Source of the DNA: Halobacteriales archaeon YIM A00010
GTDB lineage: Archaea; Halobacteriota; Halobacteria; Halobacteriales; Haloarculaceae
Length of the DNA: 64,000 bases
NCBI GenBank assembly: GCA_025041175.1
Contig: JAKCFJ010000003.1
Span: 866,866-930,865, forward strand
Reading direction: 5' to 3'
The position numbers were made by a program, and so were the translations under genes. Each line of letters opens with the position of its first letter. Position 1 is the first letter of the stretch. The notes below the pieces were generated by a model, which saw nothing but the letters and a program-made list of their open reading frames with translations, was not told where the DNA came from and did no database searches. Below are positions 43,588-52,296 of this stretch, piece after piece.

Positions 43588-44046
43588 ATGACGGATCACT
43601 ACGAGGACCTAGAGGTCGGCGAGACCTACGAGACGGGGAGTTATACGGTCACGAAGGAGGAAATCATCGGTTTCGCCGAGCAGTTCGACCCACAGCCATT
43701 TCATCTCGACGAGGAAGCCGCACAGGAATCGATGTTCGGCGAGCTGGTCGCCAGCGGTCTCCATACGCTCTGCCTGTCAGTTCGGCTGTTCGTTACGGAT
43801 ATCGTCGACGGCGAAGACGGAATCGCGAATATGGGCGGACTCGGTATGGACGACCTGCGCTGGCACGAACCAGTCCGGCCCGATGATACGCTTCGCGTCC
43901 GGGTCGAAATCCTCGAGAAGACGCTGTCGTCCAGATCGGACCGGGGCTACGTCGATTTCCGACGGAGCGTCATCGACGACGCCGATGAAGAAGTGATGTC
44001 GATCGTCTCGCACAATATCGTCCGGCGGGCGGACGCCGCTGATTAA
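43588..44046 (+). CDS. MaoC-family hydratase
   Basis: A 152-residue hot-dog protein with the catalytic motif FAEQFDPQPFHLDEEAA (Asp and His at about residues 33 and 38) and FGELVASGLHT. It ends with a strand-rich part and IVSHNIVRR. It should hydrate an enoyl-CoA with R stereochemistry. A TATA-like TTTTAAT lies about 27 nt upstream, so it can be transcribed alone, leaderless. Confidence 0.88.
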   Translation: MTDHYEDLEVGETYETGSYTVTKEEIIGFAEQFDPQPFHLDEEAAQESMFGELVASGLHTLCLSVRLFVTDIVDGEDGIANMGGLGMDDLRWHEPVRPDDTLRVRVEILEKTLSSRSDRGYVDFRRSVIDDADEEVMSIVSHNIVRRADAAD

Positions 44047-44261
44047 CGGTGCCAACGACGACTGACCTCGAATCGGGCGGCTGACCGTTATCGATTTGCA
44101 GGCGGAGCCGCAGAATCGTAGCGCGACTGGAAGGGGGGAGGTCAGCATCCGGATACTCGATAGCAGATGCGTTCGACGTACACAGTCGGTGTTCCTCAGA
44201 CCGCCGCCACCGGATCAGACGATACGGGAGTGTGAGATGTCATACGGGTACTGCTGCATCA

Positions 44262-45329
44262 TCATGCGAGTTCTTCGCCGTTCACGATACGGCAGGCCCA
44301 GTTTACGAGCGTTACCGTGCGCTCTTCCATTCGCGGATACGTCTCGTTGTCGGCGTTCCCCTCGAGGTACCGCCGGTAGAACATCTCGCTGAGCGCGCCG
44401 ATTTTGTAGATCGCCAGTGCGCGATAGAACCGTTCGTTCCGGAACGCGTAGCCGGTTTGGGACTCGTAGTATTCGACAAGCTCGTCGCGAGAGAGATACC
44501 CCTCTGCGAGCTGGAATTCCCTGCCTCCCGGAGAGCCGAAGATATCGGTCTCTGCCCTCGTTTCGGGCCAGAACGTGAGGAACCAGCCGAGATCTGTAAA
44601 CGGATCACCGAGCGTCGATAGCTCCCAGTCGAGGACGGCAGTGATCTCCGGCGTTCCCGAGGCGAACATGACGTTGTCGAGTTTGTAATCCCCGTGAACG
44701 AGCGTGTGAGGGTGCTCTTCGGGAACGTTCGCTTGGAGCCACGCCGTCACCTCGTCGATGTGGGGCACCGGTCGGTCATCTTCGGTCACCTCGAACGCCC
44801 ACTCGTACTGGGATTCCCACCGATCGACCTGCCGTTGCGTGAAGCCGGCGGGTGAACCGAATTCGTCGAGTCCGATCGCTTCGTAGTCGACAGTATGGCT
44901 TTCGGTGAGTGTGTCGATCAGTTCGTGGCCGATCGCTTCGCAGCGATGCGGTTTGGCGAACTGCGTCGGCTCTTCGTCCCTGATAACGACACCGGCCTCG
45001 CGTTCCATCAGGTAAAACTCGGAGCCGATAACATCCTCGTCTTCGACGGGCAGCACCGTCGTCGGCACTCGAACTGACGTCTCCTGTAGCGCTTCCATCA
45101 CGGTGTATTCCCTGAGAACGTCGTGTGCTGTGTCTGCCGTCTCTCCCGGCGGCCGTCGGAGCACGAGTTCGCGGTCTCCCCACGTCACGAATAGCGTTTC
45201 GTTCGACTGCCCTCCGAGATGGCGCTCCACCTCGAATTCGTCCACCGGACCGAGCTTGGACTCGAGGTCCGATTCCAGTCGATCCCAATCGACGAGTCGG
45301 TCGAAGAACTCGTTGTCGCCGTCGCTCAT
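44262..45329 (-). CDS. APH-type phosphotransferase (ACAD10/11-kinase-like)
   Basis: The 355-residue protein has a protein-kinase-like fold with HLGGQSNETLFVTW (nucleotide loop) near residue 37, LVLRRPP, the catalytic loop VHGDYKLDNVMF near 215, and the metal-binding LDWELSTLGDPFTDLGW near 238. The family includes the kinase domain of human ACAD10/ACAD11, where phosphorylation of a 4-hydroxyacyl-CoA precedes dehydrogenase-linked removal of the hydroxyl. In an island with three acyl-CoA dehydrogenases a similar role on a hydroxyacyl-CoA is plausible, but not proven. Confidence 0.85.
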   Translation of the reverse strand: MSDGDNEFFDRLVDWDRLESDLESKLGPVDEFEVERHLGGQSNETLFVTWGDRELVLRRPPGETADTAHDVLREYTVMEALQETSVRVPTTVLPVEDEDVIGSEFYLMEREAGVVIRDEEPTQFAKPHRCEAIGHELIDTLTESHTVDYEAIGLDEFGSPAGFTQRQVDRWESQYEWAFEVTEDDRPVPHIDEVTAWLQANVPEEHPHTLVHGDYKLDNVMFASGTPEITAVLDWELSTLGDPFTDLGWFLTFWPETRAETDIFGSPGGREFQLAEGYLSRDELVEYYESQTGYAFRNERFYRALAIYKIGALSEMFYRRYLEGNADNETYPRMEERTVTLVNWACRIVNGEELA

Positions 45330-45419
45330 CGCTTTTCACCACCTCTCTCGAGGGGATTTGGAACGTGGTCACACATGCCCCGGAATGCGTTCCGGAGCGT
45401 CAAATAACTCTCTTATTGT

Positions 45420-45617
45420 TTATGTTCTGACTATTCGAAGGGGTGACTGTTCGGAAGGTTTACATTGAAGTATGGTATCAACGGTCTCATGGAGTACCAC
45501 GACTCCGAGACGGCCACCGGGGTCACAGAACGGGTCGAATTGTTCATGGACGAGGTCGTCCCAGTGGTCGTCGATTGCGTCACAGGCAGCGCGTTTCAGG
45601 GCAGTTGTATCAGACAT
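45420..45617 (-). pseudogene. N-terminal remnant, possibly of an M20-type amidohydrolase
   Basis: A 65-codon frame starts MSDTTALKRAACDAIDDH and WDDLVHEQF, like the first helix of M20 amidohydrolases, then continues with an unrelated sequence. No metal-binding motif is present. M20 genes follow at 47757 and 49465, which supports but does not prove the idea. Confidence 0.35.
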
Positions 45618-45639
45618 TGTAATTGAGGGTGGGTTGTTC

Positions 45640-45749
45640 ATACACCCGGACACGATTCATTCAACGAGACGGTGCCTGACGGACTGGAAACAATCGCGCT
45701 GACAGGGACGCATTCACATGTACGTTGACCTATTCGTGTCCGGGTGTAT
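45640..45749. repeat. 110-bp segment bounded by 16-bp perfect inverted repeats
   Basis: ATACACCCGGACACGA at 45640-45655 is exactly repeated in inverted orientation at 45734-45749. The interior has no gene. The right arm touches the stop codon of the membrane protein gene. It may be a tiny MITE-like element or a long-looped regulatory stem. Confidence 0.55.
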
Positions 45750-46207
45750 CAGATGGTGCCCTGGAGCGTGAGCACGATCTGGGCGATGACGGCGGAGCCG
45801 AAGAATGTTCCGAAGAAGACGAACACGGCGATCAGCACGAGCTTCCAACTGACCTCCTTCATCCGCGTGGTCTGGAGGCCGATGGAGAGGCCGGCGTATG
45901 CCAGGATTGGCGTCGTCGTCGCCAGGAAGTTCACCTTTTCCGTCAGCGACAGCACGGTCGCTTGGACGGGTGAGAACGGGAGTGCGAGTGCGAACGCGAT
46001 GATCATCGCGTACGCGAACGACGGCAGCTCGACCGAGAGCTTCCGGCCGAGCACCAGTGACACGAGACCGATAACGACGATGAGCGCCATGCCGGGTGCG
46101 GCCTCGGCGATCCCGATGCCGTATCCAAGCTTGTTCCCGACCAGCGTTATCGCACCGACAACGATCAACATCTTGAGCGAGTCGAGCGTGAACTCCTGGA
46201 ACTCCAT
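45749..46207 (-). CDS. Small membrane protein, partner of the DUF3100 protein
   Basis: A 152-residue protein with about four to five membrane helices (LKMLIVVGAITLVGNKLGYG, MALIVVIGLVSLVLG, FAYAMIIAFALAL, LVLIAVFVFFGTFFG). It begins MEFQEFTLDS; longer starts are antisense-like and basic. Its ATG overlaps the TGA of the DUF3100 gene (TGATG), so both are probably one transporter made of two subunits. Function is not established. Confidence 0.75.
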   Translation of the reverse strand: MEFQEFTLDSLKMLIVVGAITLVGNKLGYGIGIAEAAPGMALIVVIGLVSLVLGRKLSVELPSFAYAMIIAFALALPFSPVQATVLSLTEKVNFLATTTPILAYAGLSIGLQTTRMKEVSWKLVLIAVFVFFGTFFGSAVIAQIVLTLQGTI

Positions 46208-47064
46208 CAGTCGCCACCCCCGATAACCGGTTCGAGCACTCCGTACAGCGCGTTGATGAGCGGGAGCCCGATGAGGATGACGACGTAGAGCCCGGTGATG
46301 CCGGTGAGGAGATTGCTGGTCGCGGCGAACGAGAGCACCTGCTCCTCCATCCCGGCTGGGACGACCTTGGTGAGCGACGCCGAGCACGCCGTCATCATGC
46401 TCGCGCTCCCCATACCACACGCCATCGAGAGCGCGAGCGGGTGGAGGCCGGTGGCGGGAGCGAAGCCGCCGAGGAGTCCGAAGAAGATGGTGCCGAGCAC
46501 GGTCCCGGTGAGGTACGTGCCGAGGACGCCGCGGCCTTCGGCGGAGTCAATGCCGTACTTATCGGTGACGACGCCGAGTGTCGGCTCGCGTGCGATGCTG
46601 ACCGCGCCGCCGATGGATTCACGCTTGAGGCCGAGTAAGAGAGCGATGGGCAGCGCGATGAAAATCGTTGCGAGGTTCCCGAACTCCTGGAGGAGGAACG
46701 CGGGGCCCGCCTGGATAAGCTCGTTGAACGAGGGGGCGACGAGTGTGCCGTATTTGACGCCAAGCGGCATCAGCGCGACGATGAGCAGCGGCGACGATAT
46801 CTCACTCACCTCCTTCGAAACTATCTGACGTAACTGGTCGACGTACTGCCCGAGCACGCTGTAGCTCACGAGGATGCCGATGACGACGGCGAACAGCATC
46901 GGGAGCAACACGACCTGTCCTGGTCCGACACTGAACGTCTGCGTGCCGACGATCTCGGTTACGGCGACGATGACGAGCACAGTGAGGTGGGTTCGTGTGT
47001 GCACGCCGAATCTGCCGGCCGTTCGGATTGGGGCCCAGCGGTCCTCGCTCGGTCCCTCAGACAT
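46207..47064 (-). CDS. DUF3100 membrane protein (putative transporter)
   Basis: A 285-residue polytopic protein with about eight helices and the internal MACGMGSASMMTACSASL block near residue 215. I recognise it as DUF3100 type, often encoded near M20 peptidases and amidohydrolases. Two M20 hydrolase genes follow on the other strand, so uptake or export of an amide or carbamoylated amino acid is plausible. The first 25 residues are cytosolic and charged. An AT-rich promoter lies at 47095-47150. Confidence 0.75.
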   Translation of the reverse strand: MSEGPSEDRWAPIRTAGRFGVHTRTHLTVLVIVAVTEIVGTQTFSVGPGQVVLLPMLFAVVIGILVSYSVLGQYVDQLRQIVSKEVSEISSPLLIVALMPLGVKYGTLVAPSFNELIQAGPAFLLQEFGNLATIFIALPIALLLGLKRESIGGAVSIAREPTLGVVTDKYGIDSAEGRGVLGTYLTGTVLGTIFFGLLGGFAPATGLHPLALSMACGMGSASMMTACSASLTKVVPAGMEEQVLSFAATSNLLTGITGLYVVILIGLPLINALYGVLEPVIGGGD

Positions 47065-47285
47065 ATGGTCTCACTGAACACATGCAGTGACGTAATACTA
47101 TAATGTTATATAAGCATTATCAAATTATCGCTACCATATATACGTGAAATAAATGAAGATAGTAATCGGCTTCCCATACGAGAGGTCGGTGTTTAGTTAA
47201 GGCTGAAAAGGGAGGCGGATTTCAACTAGTTGGTAGGAGAGATCGTCCACCTCAGTGTCATAGCGACTGGATCGGGTTTGATTTT

Positions 47286-47713
47286 ATGGAGCGAGAGCGG
47301 ACATTGAGCGAGCTGATGGCGCTCAGTATTCGACTCCAGCTCGCCAAACTATCTCTTTCGAATACTACTTTAGAATTTGTACAGTTCGGCGTCGAACGCT
47401 CGCAGAAGGCAGTTCACGACTGGGTGCAGAAGGTCGATCTACAGCCGGTCAACGACGCGAGCCCGGATCACGTCGCGCTTGACGAGACCGTGACCCAAAT
47501 CAACGGTCAGTAGATCTCACGACTGCACTTCAACGCTCTGGGCTCCGATTTCAGACGGTTCAACATGGAAGTCGGAATATTGTCGAAGATGTATTTAGAG
47601 AGATGAAACGACACACTTCATTGTTTAGAAATGTTTTCAGCCACGTCGATCCGAACACCGCTGAAACGTGGTTACAAGTCTTCACCATCTGGTGGAACTC
47701 GCTTCACGAATAA
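47286..47713 (+). pseudogene. IS6-family transposase pseudogene with internal deletion
   Basis: The first 75 codons (LMALSIRLQLAKLSLSNTTL, FGVERSQKAVHDWVQK, HVALDETVTQINGQ) match the N-terminal half and first catalytic Asp of IS6-type transposases. After a TAG, a shifted frame gives RFQTVQHGSRNIVEDVFREMK (third catalytic residue region) and FRNVFSHVDPNTAETWLQVF up to TAA. The central part with the second Asp is deleted. No clear terminal repeats were found. Confidence 0.75.
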
Positions 47714-47756
47714 TATTCCGGAGATATAAGCCTTCGAACACCATTAAGATGCAGAG

Positions 47757-48821
47757 ATGAATCCAGTAGACCTGCTAGCAGATCTCATGTGCATCGAAAG
47801 CCACGACGGCGTCGCAGAGATACAGTCGTTCCTGCTCGACACCGTCAACGGCGCGACCAGACATGAGACCGGCTGCGTCGTCGCGGAGAAGACAGGGGAC
47901 GGCGACGGCCCACGCGTCGTCCTCAACTCGCACATGGACGTAGTGTCGCCACACGTCCCCTACGAACGAGACGGAGCTATCATCAGAGGTCGGGGCGCGT
48001 GCGACGCGAAGGGTTGTCTCGCGCCGATGATCGCCGCGTTCGACGCGGTGGAGCCGACGGCCGGTAGTGTCCAGCTCATCGTCTCGCCCGATGAGGAGAC
48101 GACACAGCACGGCCTCGCTGAATACTTGGCGGTCGGCGCCGACGCCGATGCCGCCGTCGTCGGCGAGCCGACGGGACTGGACATCTGCCCTTCGGCCCGC
48201 GGCCACTACGACCTCGAGATCACGTTCCACGGGGAGTCCGCGCACGGCGCGACACCGGAGAGTGGCCTGAACGCGACCGCATGCATGACGGAGGCGGTGA
48301 AGCGTCTCGACGCTATCCCGCATCTCCACGATGACGAACTCGGGTTAAACAGCTACACGCCCACTATCGCGCACGCCGGCAATCTCCCGAATCAGGTGCC
48401 TGAGCGGGCGACGCTCGTTGTGGACTACCGCACCCTGCCGGTCGAATCCCGCGAGGACGCCATCGAGACTGTCTCGGATGCATTGGACGGCATCGACTGC
48501 GACTATGAAGTCGCGTTCTACGAGGCAGGGTCGTCACTCGGCTCGTTCCGGACCGACCGCGAGGAGCGGATCGTCACGGACCTCGCAGACTGCGTCACCG
48601 ACGTGACGGGCGAGACGCCCGCGCTGGAGCCATTCCCCGCTGCGACCGAGGCGGCCTTCTTCGCGCCATACGCGGCGACCGTGGTGTTCGGGCCGGGCCT
48701 CATCGCGGACGACGACGAGGCTATCGCGCACTCGGAGCGCGAGTTCGTCCCGGTGCGCGAGGTGGAGGCTGCCGCGGCGTCGCTCTCGTTACTTCTCGAC
48801 CGCTGGTTGGCTCAGTTGTAG
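47757..48821 (+). CDS. M20-family metallopeptidase (ArgE/DapE-like deacylase)
   Basis: A 354-residue zinc hydrolase. Metal and catalytic residues are visible: NSHMDVV (His, Asp) near residue 60, GRGACDAKG (bridging Asp) near 79, [10 protein letters not shown] (Glu-Glu) near 105 and VGEPTG near 134. The lid domain contains [12 protein letters not shown] near 162. It resembles acetylornithine/succinyl-diaminopimelate deacylases and [LysW]-lysine hydrolases; the position near DUF3100 genes suggests catabolic use. Its 3' end overlaps the decayed glyA by ten bases on the opposite strand. Confidence 0.88.
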   Translation: MNPVDLLADLMCIESHDGVAEIQSFLLDTVNGATRHETGCVVAEKTGDGDGPRVVLNSHMDVVSPHVPYERDGAIIRGRGACDAKGCLAPMIAAFDAVEPTAGSVQLIVSPDEETTQHGLAEYLAVGADADAAVVGEPTGLDICPSARGHYDLEITFHGESAHGATPESGLNATACMTEAVKRLDAIPHLHDDELGLNSYTPTIAHAGNLPNQVPERATLVVDYRTLPVESREDAIETVSDALDGIDCDYEVAFYEAGSSLGSFRTDREERIVTDLADCVTDVTGETPALEPFPAATEAAFFAPYAATVVFGPGLIADDDEAIAHSEREFVPVREVEAAAASLSLLLDRWLAQL

Positions 48822-49327
48822 AGCGGCCGGGTCGCAGCGAACGCCTGCACGTCGGCGCGGACGGTGTCGGGATCCTCGCCATCGAGGACGCGTCCGATCA
48901 GGTCACCGACCACGCGCAGGTCGGCCTCGTCGAAGCCACGGCTGGTGAGCGGCGGCGTGCCGAGCCGGAGGCCGCTCGTCGCGTGGATGGAGCGCGAGGA
49001 GGGTGTCGCCCGGGTCGAGTACGGCGAGGTTTGCGAGCGACCCGAGTGGGGTTGGACGTTCGCGTGGTCCACGCCCCAGAGGTCGGTCGCGTGGTCGATC
49101 GCCAGCTGCTCCACGCGGTCGATGTTCCAGCTGGCGGGGTAGAGCCGGTCGTCGGGATAGCCGAGCGCGTTTCGGTTAGTGAGCACGCTGCCCTGTGCGT
49201 CCATGACGGCCCGACTGACGTGGTTCTCGCTCGCTATCATCAGCAGACCTTCACGCTGTGTCACAGCTTCGTCGTCGAGTGCGTCCCCGAGTTTGTCGCT
49301 CACGGCCCGGACGTGGTTGTGATCCAT
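48812..49327 (-). pseudogene. glyA: Serine hydroxymethyltransferase pseudogene with large internal deletion
   Basis: The N-terminal part is clear: [38 protein letters not shown] and ANVQPHSG, then in another frame [15 protein letters not shown]. The next recognisable part is the C-terminal [21 protein letters not shown] block, ending [16 protein letters not shown]. About 250 residues, including the PLP lysine, are absent, so no active enzyme can be made. A functional glyA presumably exists elsewhere in the genome. Confidence 0.88.
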
Positions 49328-49464
49328 TTTTCTGTAAGTATTGTGTGGACTGATAAAACTCTGCCGAGGCGTGTCGTGGCTGTGTCGGTGGCTCTCGACG
49401 GGAGTGCTGAACAACATTCACAGTCCACGACAACCCTCAAGCCCCGTCACTGCGACGTGCCCAC

Positions 49465-50721
49465 ATGGATCTATTTGTCAGCGAGGACCGACTCCGGGAA
49501 GACGTCGAGGCGAACGCCTCGTTCGGCGATGTGGACGCCGACGAGGGCCGGGGTCGGACAGTGCTCACGGCGAGCGACGAGGACCGACTGGCCCGCGACC
49601 GCCTAGTTAAGTGCATGGGAGACGCCGGGCTGGATGTGCATGTGGATGCTGTCGGGAACGTTATCGGCCGGTGGACGCCCGATTCGACGGACCCGGACGC
49701 CGCGCCGGTCGCGGCCGGCAGCCATCTCGACTCGGTGCCGGCGGGCGGTATCTTCGACGGGCCGCTCGGCGTGTACGCCGCGCTCGAATCGATACGCGCG
49801 ATGCAGGATGCGGGCGTCGAACCGGAGCGACCGGTGGCGGTCGTGAACTTCACGGAGGAGGAGGGTTCGCGGTTCGCGGACGGCCTGCTCGGTTCGTCGG
49901 TCGCGTGCGGTGAGCGCTCCGTCGAAGCAGCGCTCGCCGAGACCGACGCTGATGGCGTGACCCTCGGCGACGCACTCGACGCCATCGACTACCGAGGTGA
50001 GGGACGGCTCGACGCGAGCGCGTGGGACGCGTGGCTCGAACTCCACGTCGAGCAGTCCGAGCGCCTAGAAGACGCCGCCGTCCCGGTCGGCGTCGTGACG
50101 ACCATCACGGGTATCACCCGGTGTGAAGTGGAGATACATGGGGAGGCCGATCACGCCGGAGCGACGCCGATGCCGGACCGAACGGACGCTCTGGCAGCGG
50201 CGAGCGAGTTCGTCCTCGACGTGGAACGGGCGACGTGGGACACTGTCACGGCGGACAGCGAGACGGCGGTCAGCACCGTCGGCAAGCTCGACGTATCGCC
50301 GAACGCCGTCAACGTCGTGCCCGGCCGCGTCGAACTGGGCGTGGACGTGCGCGACGTGGTATACGACTCGATGGACGCCGTCTGCGACCGGGCGCGACGC
50401 AGCCTCGCGCGCCTCGAACGGGAGCGCAACGTCGAGACCGTATTCGAGCGTCCGTTCGACCTGGAGCCGACGCCAATGAGCGACCAGCTCCGCCGGGTTG
50501 CCCACGACTCAGGCGCGGCCGCCAGCATCGGGACGATGGACCTCCACTCTGGAGCTGCACACGACACGATGCACGTCGCCGGCGTGACGGACGCCGCACT
50601 CTTGTTCGTGCCGTCGCGCGACGGCATCTCACACAACCCCCGCGAATGGACGGACTGGGCGGACTGTGCCGACGCGACCCGGGTGCTCGCGGGGTCGCTC
50701 GCCGACCTCGCAACCAGGTAA
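49465..50721 (+). CDS. M20-family Zn-dependent amidohydrolase (carbamoylase/allantoate amidohydrolase-like)
   Basis: The 418-residue protein has the M20 signature of N-carbamoyl-L-amino-acid hydrolases: GSHLDSVPAGGIFDGPLGV near residue 89, NFTEEEGSRFADGLLGS near 129, LELHVEQSERLEDA near 191, a lid domain with HGEADHAGATPMPDRTD near 230, and MDLHSGAAHDTMHVA near 354. It removes carbamoyl or ureido groups from amino-acid-type substrates. It starts at the ATG 49465 (MDLFVSED), divergent from the decayed glyA. With the M20 gene at 47757 it suggests use of N-substituted amino acids. Confidence 0.9.
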   Translation: MDLFVSEDRLREDVEANASFGDVDADEGRGRTVLTASDEDRLARDRLVKCMGDAGLDVHVDAVGNVIGRWTPDSTDPDAAPVAAGSHLDSVPAGGIFDGPLGVYAALESIRAMQDAGVEPERPVAVVNFTEEEGSRFADGLLGSSVACGERSVEAALAETDADGVTLGDALDAIDYRGEGRLDASAWDAWLELHVEQSERLEDAAVPVGVVTTITGITRCEVEIHGEADHAGATPMPDRTDALAAASEFVLDVERATWDTVTADSETAVSTVGKLDVSPNAVNVVPGRVELGVDVRDVVYDSMDAVCDRARRSLARLERERNVETVFERPFDLEPTPMSDQLRRVAHDSGAAASIGTMDLHSGAAHDTMHVAGVTDAALLFVPSRDGISHNPREWTDWADCADATRVLAGSLADLATR

Positions 50722-50787
50722 TGTTCGGCCACAGTCGTTCACGTCCGAACACACAAGACCAAGCTGGCTGCCGAGCAACTGCCAGGA

Positions 50788-51075
50788 ATGTCATCCGAGG
50801 CTGACAGCCTGCTCGTCGACGGCGCGGTTGTCACCGTGGACGACGACCGGGACGACCTGCTTGTCGACCATCCCGATACCGAGCCAGAACCGGCCTCCGG
50901 TGACGACGAGCGCAGCGAACCCGATCTCGCGCTCTATCCCGATCTGCTGTTGCTGGTCGATGCGCTCGAACGCGCTGATCCTGGTGCGCTTGCCTATTTG
51001 TCTACTAACGTGCAACGTACCACTACTCACCGCACCCAAATATCCGATTGTACCACCATCACGGTATCAGTCTAG
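50788..51075 (+). pseudogene. Amidohydrolase N-terminus joined to unrelated sequence
   Basis: The first 20 codons (SLLVDGAVVTVDDDRD) match the start of cytosine deaminase/chlorohydrolase-type amidohydrolases. The remainder (LYPDLLLLVDALERADPG and beyond) does not continue that fold. I read it as a deletion scar whose frame happens to stay open for 95 codons. Confidence 0.4.
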
Positions 51076-51191
51076 CCCTCGATACTGTCGAATGCCGTCG
51101 TCTCTGACTCTCGTGGATTGAGAGTCGTATACAGAATCACAGTGGAGACGGAACCAGAATATACACAACGACTCCCATCACCATTGTTTCT

Positions 51192-51470
51192 ATGCCACAA
51201 ACCGTTGATGAGCTCCGAAACGAAATTCGAAGGGCAGTCGGAAGATACGAGCGAGTTGAATCGACAGCGTTCACCAAAGAAGCCCTTGCTGCACTCTGTA
51301 CCACCGTGAGCTACGATATCGATACAAACAATCTGCCCGCTAAACCACAGATGCGGGCTGGTATTCTCTGGACAATCGGCGAATTGGATGACGACAATCC
51401 AGACCAGACTGCACGGCCCTTCCGGAAGGCAGAACTCGAAGCGATCGCAGCTGCGCTAGCTGAATCATAG
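51192..51470 (+). CDS. Conserved-type haloarchaeal hypothetical protein
   Basis: A 92-residue protein, MPQTVDELRNEIRRAVGRYERVE... with helices and a central FTKEALAALCTTV and KPQMRAGILWTIGELDDD. The composition (acidic, Ala/Leu helices, proper start) is that of a real haloarchaeal gene. The helix pattern could suit a small DNA- or protein-binding module, but I cannot name a family. It stands alone among gene remnants. Confidence 0.6.
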   Translation: MPQTVDELRNEIRRAVGRYERVESTAFTKEALAALCTTVSYDIDTNNLPAKPQMRAGILWTIGELDDDNPDQTARPFRKAELEAIAAALAES

Positions 51471-51475
51471 GGCGC

Positions 51476-51790
51476 TACACCTCCCTCCGCAACATCATCG
51501 GCCGTGTCCGACTCTGTAGGGTCGGCCATATCGTCTCGGTGCTGGCCGGAGCCTCGTAGTTGTTCCGGCGCGATCGGGGAGGAGCTCACTCGAACGAGGA
51601 CGGCGTCGCCCGGCTCGCTCGCCGCGAGCAATTGCTGATCGATCACCAGCGGATGCAGCCCGTCGGTGGCCGGCTCGAATGCCAGCACCTCGACTGCATC
51701 GAGAGCGGGAGCGTCGACACTCACGATACCATTCGACTCGGTGACTGGTACCCGAACCACCGCGAGCAGTATTCAATCGACCGGTTCGAC
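51476..51790 (-). pseudogene. Unassigned coding remnant
   Basis: The minus strand encodes a protein-like segment (VRVPVTESNGIVSVDAPALD, VLAFEPATDGLHPLVIDQQ) without a proper beginning. It directly follows the decayed pyruvate kinase reading, but it does not match that enzyme. A stop interrupts the frame upstream. I cannot name the family. Confidence 0.3.
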
Positions 51791-51809
51791 CACAGCAATA
51801 TTCTTCAAA

Positions 51810-52220
51810 AAAACCGATCGTTTCGGGCGTTGCGGTCTCACCCTCTACAATCATATCTCTGAGCCAGATTCGAGTTCGATCGTGTGCTCGATCGGCGCAG
51901 TGCGGATCTCCGGACCAGGAATATCATGCATGATGGCGATCGGTCGCTCACGGTCCGTCTCTACGGCTCGTACTCGGTTGATCACCTCAGCGCGTTCTTC
52001 GCGTAAACTATGGCTTGCGTTCAACCGTGCGACCGACATGCCCGTCGTGGCTAGCTCCGTTATACTGTCGGACAGAGATGATCGAATATCAGCTGCTGGT
52101 GACCGCCAGACAGCAGCTGGATATTCCGTCTCATTCCGTACGTGGCTCTGTCCGACAGTATAGTATCTCCTGAAACCCCGAGGCTGGACCGATCCTACAG
52201 ACGATCTTTGTCTCGTGCAT
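51810..52220 (-). pseudogene. pyk: Pyruvate kinase N-terminal fragment interrupted by a small element
   Basis: The start MHETKIVCRIGPASGFQEI is a pyruvate kinase N-terminus. It is cut by the 102-bp inverted-repeat element at 52061-52162. The reading then resumes in exact register with ITELATTGMSVARLNASHS, AEVINRVRAVETD and GPEIRTAPIEHTIEL (substrate and metal region), and after a frameshift with VEGETATPETIGFF. The B domain, most of the barrel and the C domain are absent. Confidence 0.85.
52061..52162. mobile_element. 102-bp MITE-like element inserted in pyk
   Basis: Perfect 17-bp terminal inverted repeats (TATACTGTCGGACAGAG at 52061-52077 and its complement at 52146-52162) bound the insertion. 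A second inner inverted repeat (GAATATC with GATATTC, and AGCTGCTG with CAGCAGCT) lets the whole element fold into one long hairpin. No transposase is encoded. Removing it rejoins the pyruvate kinase reading frame. Confidence 0.8.
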
Positions 52221-52296
52221 GGCTTGACTGTGTTCATCCTCGTCCCTTCATCCGCTCGATCCGCGTTCCTATCACATGGAAGAGTACAGCCATGGC

